Source of the DNA: Patella vulgata
Taxonomy: Eukaryota; Mollusca; Gastropoda; Patellidae
Assembly (NCBI RefSeq): GCF_932274485.2
Contig: NC_065885.2
Span: 30,455,062-30,519,061, forward strand
Reading direction: 5' to 3'
Length of the DNA stretch: 64,000 nt
The translations under genes and the position numbers were made by a program. Below the pieces are notes generated by a model. That model did no database searches, was not told the DNA's origin, and saw only the letters and a list, made by a program, of their open reading frames with translations. Within the stretch, counting starts at the first letter, position 1, and each line of letters starts with the position of its first letter. Below are positions 38,901 through 52,147 of this stretch, piece by piece.

Positions 38901-39352
38901 GATAAAATTACATCAGGAATCAACGCTTTAAATTGGGTTTGTCGCCAGAAAGTTTGATAGAACTTTAAAATTGGAATGTAAACTCCGAGCCCTCAATATA
39001 TGTACATCTGCATATAATCCTTTTTGCCTCAGTTGAGATTGGAATTATATTTCATTATGTCCTCCAGTCATCTCAAGTTTTGAGAGCAGTTTTAAATATT
39101 GAAGATACACAAAAGAAATATAACCATAAGAAACCATACAAATTTAATACCATAAGTAATTTAAACAAGTCTTACTTTAATAAATAGTACTACATAAATT
39201 ATATGAAATAATGAATCAATTTCTAAAAATAATGTCACTGATAATAAAATTCAGATTTATATATTTAAATCAATTAATTTGAATTATAAATTCATTAAAG
39301 TAACCTATTGCAACATGAAACCACTGCCAACAGTAATCTCCTTTATTTACAG
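35971..39352. other. intron, no gene seen
   Basis: Contains a possible non-LTR 3' end at about 37860-37930 and a two-copy ~48-bp repeat at 38125-38215 (TTTAATCTTTAATAAAGTAA and a close second copy). Confidence 0.4.
37800..37932 (+). mobile_element. possible non-LTR retroelement 3' end
   Basis: CTGCTCCCCGTGGGCGTTTC, then ATGCAATAAACTTACTTAC. A GC-rich segment, an AATAAA signal and a short tandem tail are the usual look of a LINE or SINE 3' end. There is no second copy in this window to test it. Confidence 0.3.
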
Positions 39353-39412
39353 ATGACAACACTGTCTTTGAAAGAATCAGGAAAAATAGTTTTGTGACTC
39401 CAATGTGCAGTA
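39353..39412 (+). CDS. internal exon 4 (60 nt)
   Basis: Acceptor ATCTCCTTTATTTACAG, donor A|GTAAGA. Two bases, 19 codons (DNTVFERIRKNSFVTPMCS) and one base, phase 1 at both ends. The two other frames meet a stop. The junction codons are GAT with exon 3 and ACT with exon 5. The sequence is polar with a short basic stretch. It is short, so the call depends on the splice sites and on the chain of matching phases. Function unknown. Confidence 0.65.
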
Positions 39413-39891
39413 GTAAGAATATTATTAGGAAATATTGTTACGTCTGCTACGAAGTGATGAATTTTCACCTTCATACCTTATAATTGATACAATTAAGAGT
39501 CAAACAAATTATAGTATTATTGACAACAATCATTTGCCAAATAATTCGTAATTTCTGCTTCTATTTTGGTGGACAAAGGTTACTTCTGTGAGTGTCTTGG
39601 AAAATATTTGTCTGCAATTTGGTATGTATTGTAAAACCACTTTTATCAGATGCAGAAGTTGGTGTAAATTATGCTGTTCACCCATGATAATGTTGACAGC
39701 CAGACATTTGTTTATTACCATTTATGGATCAAGTTCTTCCATCTTCTTTTCTTGATTTCGTCTGTTAAGGAAATGAGCCGCTTTACAATTTCTTTCGTCT
39801 TTTGATTTGAATAAAAAGAAGAGAAAATTGTGCCATATTGACACTTGGCTAATTTTGAAGGATTTAGTCAACAATCATATTATGGCAGATA

Positions 39892-41434
39892 TTTTTATAT
39901 GCCCACATTTTCGTGTGGACATATAATGCTGTTGCCCCTGTCCATCCGTCCACAATTTTTTGTGGACAGTATACAGGTCATAATTTTTATCCGATTTTGA
40001 AACTTGAAATACAGGTCTTGGTTCTTTTCGATATTGGCATGTATCGGACCATAACTTCCTGATTTATGACCCCTGATTGTACGAATAATTGCTTTTTTAG
40101 CTTGTGGTCCCTGTAGAGATCACAATTATTGTCCAATTTAAAAAAAACGTTTGGATCTATTACCGTTACTCCCTAATGATGGTTGAGTTCGAATTTCGTG
40201 AAAATCAGACCCAAACTGTCGGACAAAATAGTGCCCTCATACGCAAAAGGTGTTAGAACATGGTATATCAAGGTTGTAGACCCTTTAGAGGTCACAATTT
40301 TGATCAGATTTTGATGAAACTTGAAATTCATGTTTATAACCCAAAGATCTTGGTTCCTTTTAATATTCACGCATATCAGATTGTAAATTCCTGAATTATG
40401 GCCCTTGATTGTACGGAAAATCGTGTTTTTAGATTGTGGTCCCTCTAGAGGTTACAATTTTTATCCAATTTGAAAAAAACATTTGAATATATCACCGGTA
40501 CACCCCAATGACAGTTGAGTGTGAATTTCGTGACAATCGGACCAAAACTACCGAACAAAATTGCCGCCCCTCATACGCAAATAGTGTTAAAATATAGTAT
40601 ATCAAGGTTGTGGCTCCTTTAGAGGCCACAATTTTGATCCGATTTTGATGAAACCTTAAATTTATGTTTATATCACAAAGATCTTGGTTCCTTTCAATAA
40701 TCGCGCATATCCAAGCGTAACTTCATGCAGTACGGCCACTGATTATTCAAATAATCACATTTTTAGCTTGTGGACCTGCTAGAAGTCATTATTTGTATTT
40801 AATTTTAAAAAACGTTTAAATATATCACTGTTACACATCAATGAAGGTAAACTTCGAATTTCGTAAAAATCTGACTGAAACTGCTGGACAAAATTGCCGC
40901 TCCTTGTACGCAAATAGTGTAAAAGTATGTAATGCCAAATTTGTGGACACTCTAAAAGTCACAATATTGTTATCCGATTTTGATGAAACTTAAAATGTAT
41001 GTTTATAATCCAAAAACCTTGGTTCCTTTCTATATTTGTGCATACCAGACCGTAACTTCCTGGATTATGGCCCCTGATTGTACGAAAAATCACGTTTTTA
41101 GCTTGTGGATCCTCTAGAGGTCACAATTTTTATCCGATTTTAAAATACGTTTAAATGTATCACCCTAATGATGGTTGAGTTCAAATTACATGAAAATCGG
41201 ACCAAAACTGCCTGACAAAATGGACGCTCATTGCACTCAAATTGAGTACAAATATGTAATACGTAGGTTGTGGACCCTCTAGAGGTCACAATTTTTGTGA
41301 GATTTTGATGAAACTTAAAAATATATATTTATATCCCAAAGATCTCAGTCCCTTTTGATATTCGCGCATTTCAGACCATAACTTCATGGATTATGTCCCC
41401 TGATTATATGAAAAATTTTGCCTGGCAACTGCTG
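39892..41434 (+). mobile_element. family C element with alternating monomers
   Basis: Head TATATGCCCACA with TTTCGTGTGGACATATAATG and CCATCCGTCCACAATTTTTT. The core has about eight monomers of ~167 bp in two alternating types. One type carries GATTTTGATGAAACTTGAAA and AAAGATCTTGGTTCCTTTC. The other carries AACGTTT(G/A)AATATATCAC and CAAACTGTCGGACAAAA-type words. The repeat is therefore a dimer of about 335 bp. It ends TTGCCTGGCAACTGCTG; the TGTGGGCGT tail motif is missing in this copy. Confidence 0.8.
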
Positions 41435-41458
41435 GTTGTTACTTAATGAAGACAATAC

Positions 41459-41653
41459 TTGAAAACTGTTCAACAAATCATAGACAGAACAAACATAGGA
41501 ACATACAAGCATATATTTAAGACTGTGAGGAGCATAGCTAGAGAGGATTTAGAAATCTTAAGGAGCTCAGAGAGTTCCAAGAATGAAATGCCAACTATGT
41601 TGTCCATGCTTGAAAATGGGGCTCTCAGAAAGTGTGAAACAGACCAATCTTAA
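41459..41653 (+). other. unidentified open frame followed by AATAAA
   Basis: From within the 3' flank of the family C element a frame stays open for 64 codons (it includes HIFKTVRSIAREDLEILRSS) and ends in TAA. AATAAA lies about 25 bases later, near 41679. An acceptor-like CATAG precedes the middle of it. It could be an alternative last exon or a piece of an old retrocopy. I do not recognise the protein. Confidence 0.2.
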
Positions 41654-41879
41654 TCCAAACTTATAGGTGAATAAAGTAGTTAGCTCCACTTGACACTCAC
41701 AAATTGTCAAGCTGCTAGTTAATCCTTTATACAGCGGCCACATCAGTGAAAATCATGAACAGAAAATCTCACGAGCTCTTTAGCATCCAGAAAATTGATT
41801 GCTATAATGTGGTTTAAAAAAATGACAAGCTTTTGATACAGATGTATTCACTCAGATATAAACCTTATAAACTTGGCAA

Positions 41880-41956
41880 AAGAGCCATATCGCCTCTCGG
41901 TCTTCATTATCCCAATCCGTACAGAACAGCAGGATGTTAAACCCCATTTCATTTTA
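41880..41956 (+). mobile_element. SINE-2 3'-end fragment
   Basis: GAGCCATATCGCC..TCTTCATTATCCC, CAGAACAGCAGGATGTTAAA, then CCCCATTTCATTTT. It matches the last ~75 bases of SINE-2. Confidence 0.6.
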
Positions 41957-44900
41957 TGGCATTTCATATCGTGTCTTAAAATGGGGTCCTGAAACGTAAA
42001 TTCGTGCAAAAGCCATTATAAAAGCGATTTCTTGAGTAAATATCGTCTTTATTGAAAATAACTCATCTTACAGCAGTCAAACAAGTAAAATATGAGTGAG
42101 TTTAAAGAATTCCATAAGAAATCTGGACTCCAATTAACCGCAAATCTTCACAATCAATAGCCAATAGAATTTCTATGACTTAAAATACATGCTTGTTAAA
42201 AAGTGACCAAACTTATTCAGTGTTTGATTGGAAGACACATAGTGGCTATCAAGAGTCATTGTCGTCACAATTAGCCAATAAAAAGGCACATTTTTTGTAC
42301 GTGTTTTTGTCCTGATAGATATTGACAAAGTGGCGGGAATGAGGAGATTTCACGATGAAAGAAAAACACTTCATTCATCAAATACAGTCAGTAATGGAAA
42401 AGTCTAATGTCCATGAATAAAAGGTGAAGAATTTCTGGCAATTTGTTCATGTTTATGTGCTTGCCTAAGTTTTGCTGTATACATCAAATCACGATACAAA
42501 ATACACCCAGGAACTCTTAAAGGGGTTGTCATAGTTACCTAACAATCCTTACCTTGTCAAATCGGGGTATTTTAGATAGCAGAAGTCTGTAAGTGGCAAG
42601 AATAAACAGATATTAAAGATGTAATCATGTTATGTGGCACTGCGTTGAGAGCTTTTAGCCTAACATGGCTCATTAGGAATCACAATGTTAATAGCGTGGG
42701 GGAGATTATTTTGGGTGTTATTTTAGTGTTGTTCAAGTGTTTAGAAATGACAAATATGCAGTAGAGATTTTAACCCTTTCTATAATGTAATCAAGATTAG
42801 TTATTAGATAAAAGTGCTATTATCAGAAATCCTGCAGGAAATCAATATTTTTGTTGCCAGAGATCTCACAAAAGAAATCAAGAAAAATGTTGGATAATGT
42901 ACTTATATTATTGTTCAGTTCATACCTTGTTTTTTATACAATTTATACACAGAATAAATGTCTCTTTTATACTAATTAGGTTTTCATAGTTTTAGTGGAG
43001 TTGTCTTTATATAGTATACTTTCAGTACTGAGGGAGATTGGCTTAGTCAAGTGGTCTAACATATATGTAGATCGTAATCTGTGAGTCCATTTTGGTTATG
43101 AAACTTACACATTCAAGTGTACAAACGGCTATTTTCCAATACCAAGTAATCTCTACAGACTAGATGAGTAGATGGTAATCAGTACATTAGTACTATAACA
43201 TCATCATATGCCTGGTAACTGTTCCATTAAATCTAATCATAGTAAATGAGAGTTGCTGCTATTAATTTGCTTTGTAGGTTATAATACCAAAAAAATCAAA
43301 CTTCATACAGAATAGGTTGGCTACATATGTGATTTAAAACTACAAAATTACAAAGAAAATTGTCAATTCTTCTGTAACATTGAACACTGCACTTCAAAAA
43401 AGTTGTACTAGTTAAAAAAAAATCTGCCATTATGCTAGACCTGCTTTTGATCTTATTTTATCAACAGAGGAAGTAAAGCCTTGTGCTAAAACTGCAAAAT
43501 GTTCTTGGGGGCTTGCTCCGAAGAGGGAGCCATTGTGTTTTGATCCTAGAAAGTTCTGTGTCATTTTACAACCTGGTTACTCCTTTTCATTGATACAGAA
43601 CAGAGGACATGTCAATGATATGGACTGATTTGACATTTAATTCAGATAAGAATAAGCTCATTAGTCTGCTTTTTTGAATGATTACTTCAGGGTATAATTG
43701 TGCTTTTAACAGAAACCATTTCATAATGAAAAAATACAAACATTTATAATGATGCAGAGAGAGAGAGATGAATTAAGCAAAGTTGGATGTGTTTCTCCCA
43801 TAGTTATCCTAGTCCTGAAATACCACTAAGAACAACATAAAGTCTGTACCATAGTTCCCAAATAAAGTAGTATCAGGTATTGTACAAGGAGTATATAATG
43901 CATACCAAACCTTTTATCATACATGCATGACACCCATCAATGTCTAATTATACATGTATATTACTTTATGTTTAAATTTCGACTGAGGTCCCCCCCCCTC
44001 CCCAATCGTTAAGGGATACAAATCAAACAAACAACTAAATGTGAAGTTATAGCCTATTTAACTTGTCTGAAAGTAGCAGCTCAAAATATTGGGAACCTGC
44101 AAAATTCTATTACCTGCTGAAAGAAGCTACAGACAGTTTATCCAGAAACAGGGTATTTGAAGCTGACAACTGAATGTTAAAAATGTATCACATACATGTA
44201 GCTTAGATATTTGCGCGGGTATAAAATGCTCTAAGAACTTTCCACATATAATTAACCTGTTTTATGCTCTGAATTCTCCTTTAAGTATCAAATTATTTGT
44301 CTGACTTTATGCTTTTAAAATGTTGCAACCATTTTATGCAGACGAGCATCCTTAGAGAGTAGCTAATAAAAGTTCACTTCAAACTTTCCTGCTGATTGAC
44401 CTTGGGAGAAAGCTTGAAGGTCTAACACATAATAGCCATCATTCTTAATAAGTAAATTCCCTGATCACATCTTGCATTCATTTATAAGCGATCTGTGTTA
44501 CGAGTATAGTAGATTCTTTGATAATAACCGGTCCCTCTAAGCACAACATTGGAAAATTGGTAAAATGATATTTGTTTCTCTATCAATTTCTATGGTAGTC
44601 CAAATTTAGCAATAATAAGTTTTTATTGGCGTCATTAATCATGGTTTCTATTGATTTTCACAATTAGTTAAAACTATTCCCAGCAGAATTGACATGAATT
44701 ATTTTCATTGGCAGAGGAAAACCTATCAATGATGTAATTTAGTGGTCGTCGTCTGGCAAGCCTCTTGATATCATCTATTGTAAGAAATAAAATTTAATTT
44801 TGTTACGCTTTATGAAGTTGTCTGGTTAAATGCAAATAGGCAATTATATTTTCTTCATACTTCGTCGTAATTTAAAGAAAATATTATTTTAATATGATTG

Positions 44901-45062
44901 ATGGCTTTTAGAATATCTTCATGACGTTCAGTCGTTTAAGTTAAGCTGGTTTAAGCATGCTGGCGATCTTAAGCTACCTTAAGTTTGTCATCTGATCGTA
45001 ATGGTGGTGCAGATAAACCAGTTTGGAATACCTACCTTGCTACTTGTCTTACAGAAGGCTTT
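41957..45062. other. intron, no gene seen
   Basis: No recognised element. Short GA run near 43758 and a C-rich run near 43990. Confidence 0.4.
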
Positions 45063-45345
45063 TGATATGCACACATTGAAATGTGTCTGTTTTCGACAAT
45101 TGCTTATGGACACTCTAGCTCGAGGCTAAGGCTATTATCCAATTGATTTGAAATTTATAAACAGACAAACCAATTACCGATATTTACAGTCATAGTTATC
45201 AGTCTCATGGCTAATGTTATCATCCCTAGATTTGTACAGAGTGTTTACATTTATGAGATGAGGAGCAATTGATTTTTTAACAATTTCCAATAATTACTTT
45301 CAGAGTTATTGCCCTTGATCACTTTAAAAATCTAGTAATTATAGT
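45063..45345 (+). mobile_element. old family A fragment
   Basis: GATATGCACACATTGAAATG head, CAATTGCTTATGGACACTCT, two decayed monomers ending GCCCTTGATCACTTTAAAAA. No tail. Confidence 0.6.
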
Positions 45346-46245
45346 GCCAGATGTCAAGGCTACGATTGTTTTGAAGTGCCGTGGGCATTACATGTAATTG
45401 GTATAGAGTTTACACTAATTAATTCTTTTGCCAATACATTGTCTGAAATCAGTGGTGTCATATTTCAGCCAAACTGCTGAGTATAGACTTTTCCATTAAA
45501 ATTGAAGATACGTCACTCTTTCTGTCAAAAGTTTATTAGTTTTCAATTAAATTCTTACTATAATGATGTATGGACAGTATTACCTTATTTTTACGACGAA
45601 AATGGAATGGTACTCAATCTGGACATGGAAACTTTCTGTCAAATTTTCACTAGTGTCAACGGGTGGAACAGCCATTGAAGTATACTTCGACCGGACTAGA
45701 AATTGCCCTCTCAAATGAGGTGGTCTGCATCCGGAATCAGGTACAATTTGATTAAAATTTGGGTAGTGTAAATGTATGATTCTTAGTGGAATAATAGTGA
45801 AATTCCTAGTCACTTGAACCAGAGGATAAAAGATTTGTTGCTAACCTTCGCTTGTTACATGTATATCAGTTGAGAATTGGTCATAAAGTGTGAATAGATT
45901 GTTTTTGTCTGTGAGCTAGAGAAAAACCTCAAGGACCTTTCTTGATTTCCATGAGCACATATGACAGATTGGTGTATATCTTTGTGGAGTATTCATTCTA
46001 CTCAGGCTTCAATGGAAACTAATACTGAATTATATTGAGACTTTCAGCCGCTAATGGTACTAGAACTGTCATTTGCACTCACAGGTCAATATATTTCTTA
46101 GTACATGTATGAATATTCTAGTGCTTCTGACCCTTTAGTTTAAAGATATTGATCTCCACATGACCAGTGTATATACAGGTCAAGACTGAATATAAACTTG
46201 ATGTATAGTTTTATTTTCTGTTACGAATTTAAAAGTATGAGGCCA

Positions 46246-46645
46246 GTACAGGCATTATGCAAGAGCTAAGTCTGTTTATTTCATGTCTTTCTTTTAGACA
46301 TTAAATTTTAAATAAATAATTAATTAGACTTTTATTAACATGAAAAGACCATGTAATCAACTCTCGGTGACATCGAATGGCTCCGATTTTAAGTAGATTA
46401 GAACGGTTCGGCTATTTAATAATTTAATTTAAAAGGCTAACACTTGAATATACCAGTACCGTGGTTCAATAATAAACAATCAATGCACACATCTTGTCAA
46501 AACTACAAAGACTGATAACTTCTCTGAGAATAGAGTAATTTGAATGAAATTTTAATTTTCAATATACCCATTTTGAAGTATCTTTTTTTGAACTCTTTGC
46601 TTCAAGAACAGACAACTTTTTATCTAAACCCTGCATAATGCATCC
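46246..46645. mobile_element. MITE-1, copy 4
   Basis: Left GGCATTATGCAAGAGCTAAG with CTGTTTATTTCATGTCTTTC. Right end on the other strand GGATGCATTATGCAGGGTTT, before TTAA at 46646-46649. The left boundary is decayed. The internal TAATCAACTCTCGGTGACATC matches copy 5. Confidence 0.7.
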
Positions 46646-47839
46646 TTAAAACAATAGAATCCACATATGGAATCTTCAGATTATTACTTTCCCCTTTAAA
46701 AGTCTTTTTTGGTCTTTTGGTAGGTTTTGACCAATTAGTGCTACAAAAACAATCACTGAATGATATATTTGGTGTAACCAGAGTACAAAAGTACAGGGTT
46801 TGTAAAATATAGTTAAATGGCATTAATATTCAGTGACTACCTCACTAAAGCTGATACTGGTTTGTGCATTAAGTGATCAAAATAGAATCAGAAAAAGAGA
46901 AAGAGAATGCTTATTCGAGTTTCTACTCCCTCCATTGATACTCGTAGCTTTACTTAATGTAGAAATCGATGTAATGAATGACTATCAATGATTTAAGATG
47001 TTGGCTCAACAATCAATAAGCGCCTTATTCTCACAAAACAAAGCCAAGTTCAATATCCCTATTTAGGTTTCATTAATAGTCCCATTTTAACCTTTATATT
47101 GTTGATCTTCTGTCAATATTATTTCATTATCTAGACTTCTCTTTCTAACGTTCAGATAATTTTCACAAAGACGTGTCAATACTGTTTAAGACGATCTGTA
47201 ATAACTTTGCTATACAAAACTACCCCTAATCTTTATTTACAATATATCATGATGATCGCATGATATCATGATAAGGATGTATTAAGTCACTTTCATCATT
47301 AAATCTGTAACTTTAGACTTGATGAAGACAGATTTCTAGTCAAATCTAAAGCTCTGGATACTTAAGTATGGAGAGCATCCTGTTAGACATGATTAACAGT
47401 CACTAGATTATGAACTTACTTCTTGATGCATATTATTCCCTCAACTTGGTCCACTACCCTGGGTAATAGGCTATTTTTATTGTATGTAAGCCATGGTTAA
47501 AGTTGGCTTCAGACTGGAAGTACTACAGGAGATTGGTATGAATCTGTGGACTTGGTTTTTAGTTTCCATCATCTCATCATACAATAATACAATAGAGATA
47601 GCCTGATTGCTACCAACAATAGCTGACAGAGGGGAAAGACAAGATGATTTGTGGGAATGAGATTTTTGAGAGGAAAACATGACTACTATATGTTTTGGGG
47701 TGGTAACATGATTGTTAGTTAATACTAAGTCTGGCCTATGTCTTATTCTCGGCTCTGACTTCTACATGAATGAAGGTCAAAAATGTCCCTCCTTTGTAGA
47801 GTGACATCATTTGCATTATAAGCACTTTCAAATACTTAT

Positions 47840-48950
47840 TGTCCCCCGCCTTTCGAAGAAAGCAGTGAGATGAAGAATCCTATTTAATTTCAAAATTTTT
47901 TGTTAATTTCTTTTGGAGTTATGGCCCTTGTTTCACTTGTTGAACCTTGTGAACACTCCATCAAAAATTATCATCAAAGCTGTATGAAATTTATATGCAT
48001 CATTTAAATGACTGAATGGAAGAAGTCTATTGAATTTCAATAATTTCCAATAATAACTTCTAGAGTTATCAGCCTTGTTTTAACTTTGTTGAACCTTGTG
48101 AATGCTTGAATGAAGAAAGAAATGTTATCATCTGATCTGTACGAAATAAATATCCATCATTTAAACATACATTATGCAAGAGGTAAATCTGCCTATTGCA
48201 GGTCTTTCTTTAGGCCTGAAATGTTATCTAAATTATTAATTAGACATTAATTAACTCATCCAGATCATAATCAACTCTCGATGGCATCACTAGCCTGCGA
48301 TGTTTATTGGATTAGGTTCCGATTTGCTGTTCGAATTCAATTCATAATTTAATCATGAAATGGATAATCGAGACTATGTTTTTTGATATCATACTGACTT
48401 AAGTAATGATGATCGAGGCTAAGCTGAAAATTCAATCGCTAAAATCTCGGTTCAGAGTGAAATTTTGTGCAAATACCCTTTACATTATCTAGGTTATAAC
48501 TATTATGGTGAGAACTATCAGCTCTTTATCTAATCTTCCATAATGTATCTTTAAATCAGTGAAATGAAGAAGCCTTTTGAATTCAGCAATTTCCATTAAT
48601 TATTTCTTGATTGCCCTTGTTTCACTTTGTTGGACCTTGTAAAATTCCGGCAATTTCCGTCAATTACTTCTAGAGGCATGGCACTTGTTTTACTTTGTTA
48701 AACCTTGTGAACATTCGAATGACAAAAGTCATCATCTGATCTGTATGAAATTTATATGCATTATTTAATTTAGTAAAACGAAAAGTAAAATTTCAACAAT
48801 TTCTGTAAATTACTTCCAGTGTAAAGCCCTTGTTTCAGTTTGTAGAACCTTGTGAACCCTCAAACGATGAAAATTATAATCTGATCTGTATGAAATTGTC
48901 TTGTAAATGCCCCCAGTTATACGCTGTTGGCGTATGTTTTGTTGCCTGAA
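47840..48950 (+). mobile_element. chimeric element: family D head on family B body
   Basis: It starts TGTCCCCCGCCTTTCGAAGA, the head of family D. At about 47864 it changes directly to family B core (GTGAGATGAAGAATCCTATT, then GTTATGGCCCTTGTTTCAC monomers) and ends with a family B tail (GCTGTTGGCGTATG, TTGTTGCCTG). A MITE-1 copy splits one monomer. Confidence 0.75.
48165..48550. mobile_element. MITE-1, copy 5, nested
   Basis: A 386-bp insertion inside a family B monomer at CATCATTTAAA/TCAGTGAAATG, with TTTAAA at both edges (48160-48165 and 48550-48555). The empty site CATCATTTAAATTAGTG is present many times in this window. Ends ACATACATTATGCAAGAG and, reversed, AGATACATTATGGAAGA. Confidence 0.85.
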
Positions 48951-50586
48951 GTATATATATTTATGAGACTGCTCCTTTAATTTTATAACCAGTCTATCTA
49001 AATGTGTGATATCTAGGTGATATAAACTTCTGAATATGTCTTAAAATTTAAACTGCACATTAATAATAGAACTACAAATAAATTGTTGTTTAAAACTATA
49101 TTTTAATATTCATAGTCCATGTTTATTATTTTATGGTTATAAAGAAATACCATATAAAAAGAAAAATATATTTTCATTAAACTAAACACAAATATAGATC
49201 ACATAATTATTAAATTTTTGTATTTTGTCATCTGATATCCAGGTTCAAACTGTCACTCCATTTAAAACAGTTGATACTTCTCATTTGCAGACTTCATATA
49301 CATGTAGCCAAGGGCAGGGTTTTCTCATAACTTTTGGGGGGACAGACGAACCCTGGAACCTGGAACATTTCATTACCAAACCAAAATTATAATTACAAAC
49401 AGTTTACTGTACCAGTGTTATTTCGATGAAAGCTGTATCTAGGGGTAATATGATTACGGTATGGAAAAATTGGTAGCTGCGATCGGTCAATTAAGGAGGA
49501 AGATATTGTGAAGATCAGTAACTGTGGCCAGACCCAAGGCAGTGGTTAGATAGCCTTCAGAACGTGTCATTCCTATGGATATAAACCTGAAAATCTGTCC
49601 TTGCGATAAAAATCATGGGGGGGGGACAGAGACCTATTCATATCCCCCCCCCCCCCCGCCTCTCGCCAAATTCCACGTCCATGCATGTAGCTAACTCCTT
49701 TTAGCTATACTGTTGTATTAGATGGTAATTTAGATGGTTAAAACAATATGTCTGGACCTCAATGTAAGTGGATAAAAATCAAATATATTTTTAATGATTA
49801 CAGTTGCATGAAGATTGCATTTTGAAATCAGTATGAATTAATGTAAACTTCAAATGTTGACACATATTTGATCTTACTGAAAATAAAAGTTTCGGTATCT
49901 ATGTTTTGGGTTATTAAATGTATGGAATAAATACTTGAAAGCTACTCCCATGCATTTACTGTATTTATTTTCCTGCATTAAAGAAGAAAAAATGTTATTG
50001 ATCATTTAATGCTTACATGTCCAGGTAACTTTAGACAGTTTTTGTTTTTATTGTCAATGCAGGACGTGATCTGTTCTTTGCCTGGAACAATTAATAAAGA
50101 CAAATTTCACCCATTTCTGCGTCAGATGTACATTGACATTCTTTCTTATTCTCTATGACTTTGATTAAATGATAAAACAAACTCATACCATCATTTGAAT
50201 TAGAATCATCCATTATTACAACACCATCAATATCACGTTTACATTCATCATGCTCTTCCATTCATCACCCACCTTTTTTTTTAGTTTTTTTTTTTAAAGA
50301 CAACTTACTTCATTCTTTATCAAGCAGACTTGAGAATAAATGCTTTTTAGTTGTCTTGACATAGTTGCCTTTGCAATTACACTAGCACGAGTTTGGGGTA
50401 AGTTTGACAGAATTTCAAAGTTACCCCAATATTAATCTATGTGGTAATTAAAGAAATGTATTTAATTATCTGGCTAAAAAACTGATGGATCATAGAAAGC
50501 TACACTCATATCATTAAGTATCTATTTTTGTATTAGTCAGCTTTCGATTTCAGTTTAGAAAGAAAACATAATTCTGACTACTTCAG
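48951..50586. other. intron, no gene seen
   Basis: Contains a G9 run near 49617 and a C14 run near 49645. A good acceptor near 50063 opens a frame (DVICSLPGTINKDKFHP) in phase 0, which does not fit the exon chain. Confidence 0.4.
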
Positions 50587-50667
50587 CTGCTGTAGCAGCT
50601 TCTACTCCGGCATCTGTGGAACTAGATGATATCACGGAATCAGTGACACGGAAGCACCAATTAATGG
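50587..50667 (+). CDS. internal exon 5 (81 nt)
   Basis: Acceptor ATTCTGACTACTTCAG, donor G|GTGATC. Two bases, 26 codons and one base, phase 1 at both ends. It reads AVAASTPASVELDDITESVT then RKHQLM. The composition is clearly unlike the AT-rich flanks. Two further AGs within the next 13 bases would keep the same frame, so the exact start may be 9 or 12 bases later. The donor is only fair. Junction codons are ACT (with exon 4) and GGT (with exon 6). The peptide has an acidic serine/threonine-rich part, possibly flexible. Function unknown. Confidence 0.5.
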
Positions 50668-52147
50668 GTGATCATACCTAACCAACATATTGCTACTTGG
50701 CGCTGGCTATTTTTCAAAAATGACATTAAAACAAAAACATGTCAAAGTTACCCAATTTTACCTCACAGTTTTAATATCTGAATTTACAAACCATATGGTA
50801 CAGTAAAGCCCAGTTTGAGAAATACATTCATGTGATAATTGATATATTCATGACAGTAACTGATTAGAAATAGTTTTTTCCTTTTAGGTCTAGTTGTTAT
50901 AAAATGATAGAGAATAGTAAAAGTTTCCAGTGATTTAGTGTAAATGAAGCTATTTAAATAATTGATGATAACGTGTAAGGATAGGAAATGGTGTGATCCA
51001 AGCCAGTCCAATAAACCTTTCAATTACATTTTTCACGGACGAGAAAATAAAGCTTTATTACAAACTGACATGGTGGACCATAAAATTGATAAAATAGTGA
51101 TTATCAAGGAAGATAACTCTGTTTAACTTGATGATTGGATTTAATCAACAATAAACTGATTAAATCTATTGATTTATTTCCTTAGATTTTGTTGAAAATT
51201 CAATCACTTTATCATTATTTCATTGTCATTATCGAAGACGGACATCAAATGAATGTTCTTTTTATGGAAGGGTTTTATGAAGATGACATGATTTTAAGAG
51301 ACCATGGAATGGCTTTTTATACATTTATAGCCCAAAGGCAATTGGTTACATGGATAAAAGTATATATATTAAATAATTCGATAAGATGTGTCCATTAAAG
51401 TCACTACCACATGGTTGTCAATATAGCACTGATTATATTAAGTTTAGTCACAATAAAAAAAGAAAGCTGAAATCACTGCTCCCTGGCGACTAATGGTCCT
51501 ATAGCTTGTTATTACATTCTCATCCACAAGATTGATTGGGAAGAAAGGAAGATTTTTTTTGATTTTTTTTCAAAAAAATAGATTTGTTGAAATGAATCTT
51601 TGGGATTAGGAAAGCGACAGAAAGATCTCATATGTACGTGATGACATATGTAAAATCATTAGACTGGCTCATTCTAGTCAACAAATTTGATTAGTTTTTA
51701 TACATGTTCCCTACTTTGTGTAACCAATGAAACCAGGGTTTACATCGAGAGGTAATTCCTTATGTGGTATAAATTGCCATGTTGTCTACCTGTTGTCAGA
51801 TACCCTATTCTTCATCTTTCCTTCTTTACTTTCTAATCAATTTTTTTTTTATTCTTTCGAAATCAATGTCTGCAGTATGAAAGCCCCATGATAACCAAAA
51901 TCAGAGTTTGGCGATGACACCACAATGTGATAAAAATAATATATTTGATTTTACATCTTGTCTGAAATTTCTTTCAGTTAAATCAGAGGTAGTATATCTG
52001 TTAATATCTACAAAAACATCATTTCAAATTTATAAATCTATAGTCCTTAGGCCTTATTCTCGACCAGCAAGAATAAAATACCATAAGAATGCAACCGTTT
52101 CATTGGCTAAGAGCTAACTTTTGTAGACAAGGCCCTGGATTACACAT
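50668..52147. other. intron, no gene seen
   Basis: AT-rich sequence between exon 5 and the minisatellite before exon 6. Confidence 0.4.

Noticed and set aside
49617-49660. G9 and C14 runs as an inverted structure
   Set aside because: Simple homopolymers of uncertain length; no further pairing around them.
50063-50160. Exon-like stretch reading DVICSLPGTINKDKFHPF
   Set aside because: Phase 0 entry does not match exon 4, and the only donor (GTACAT) is weak.
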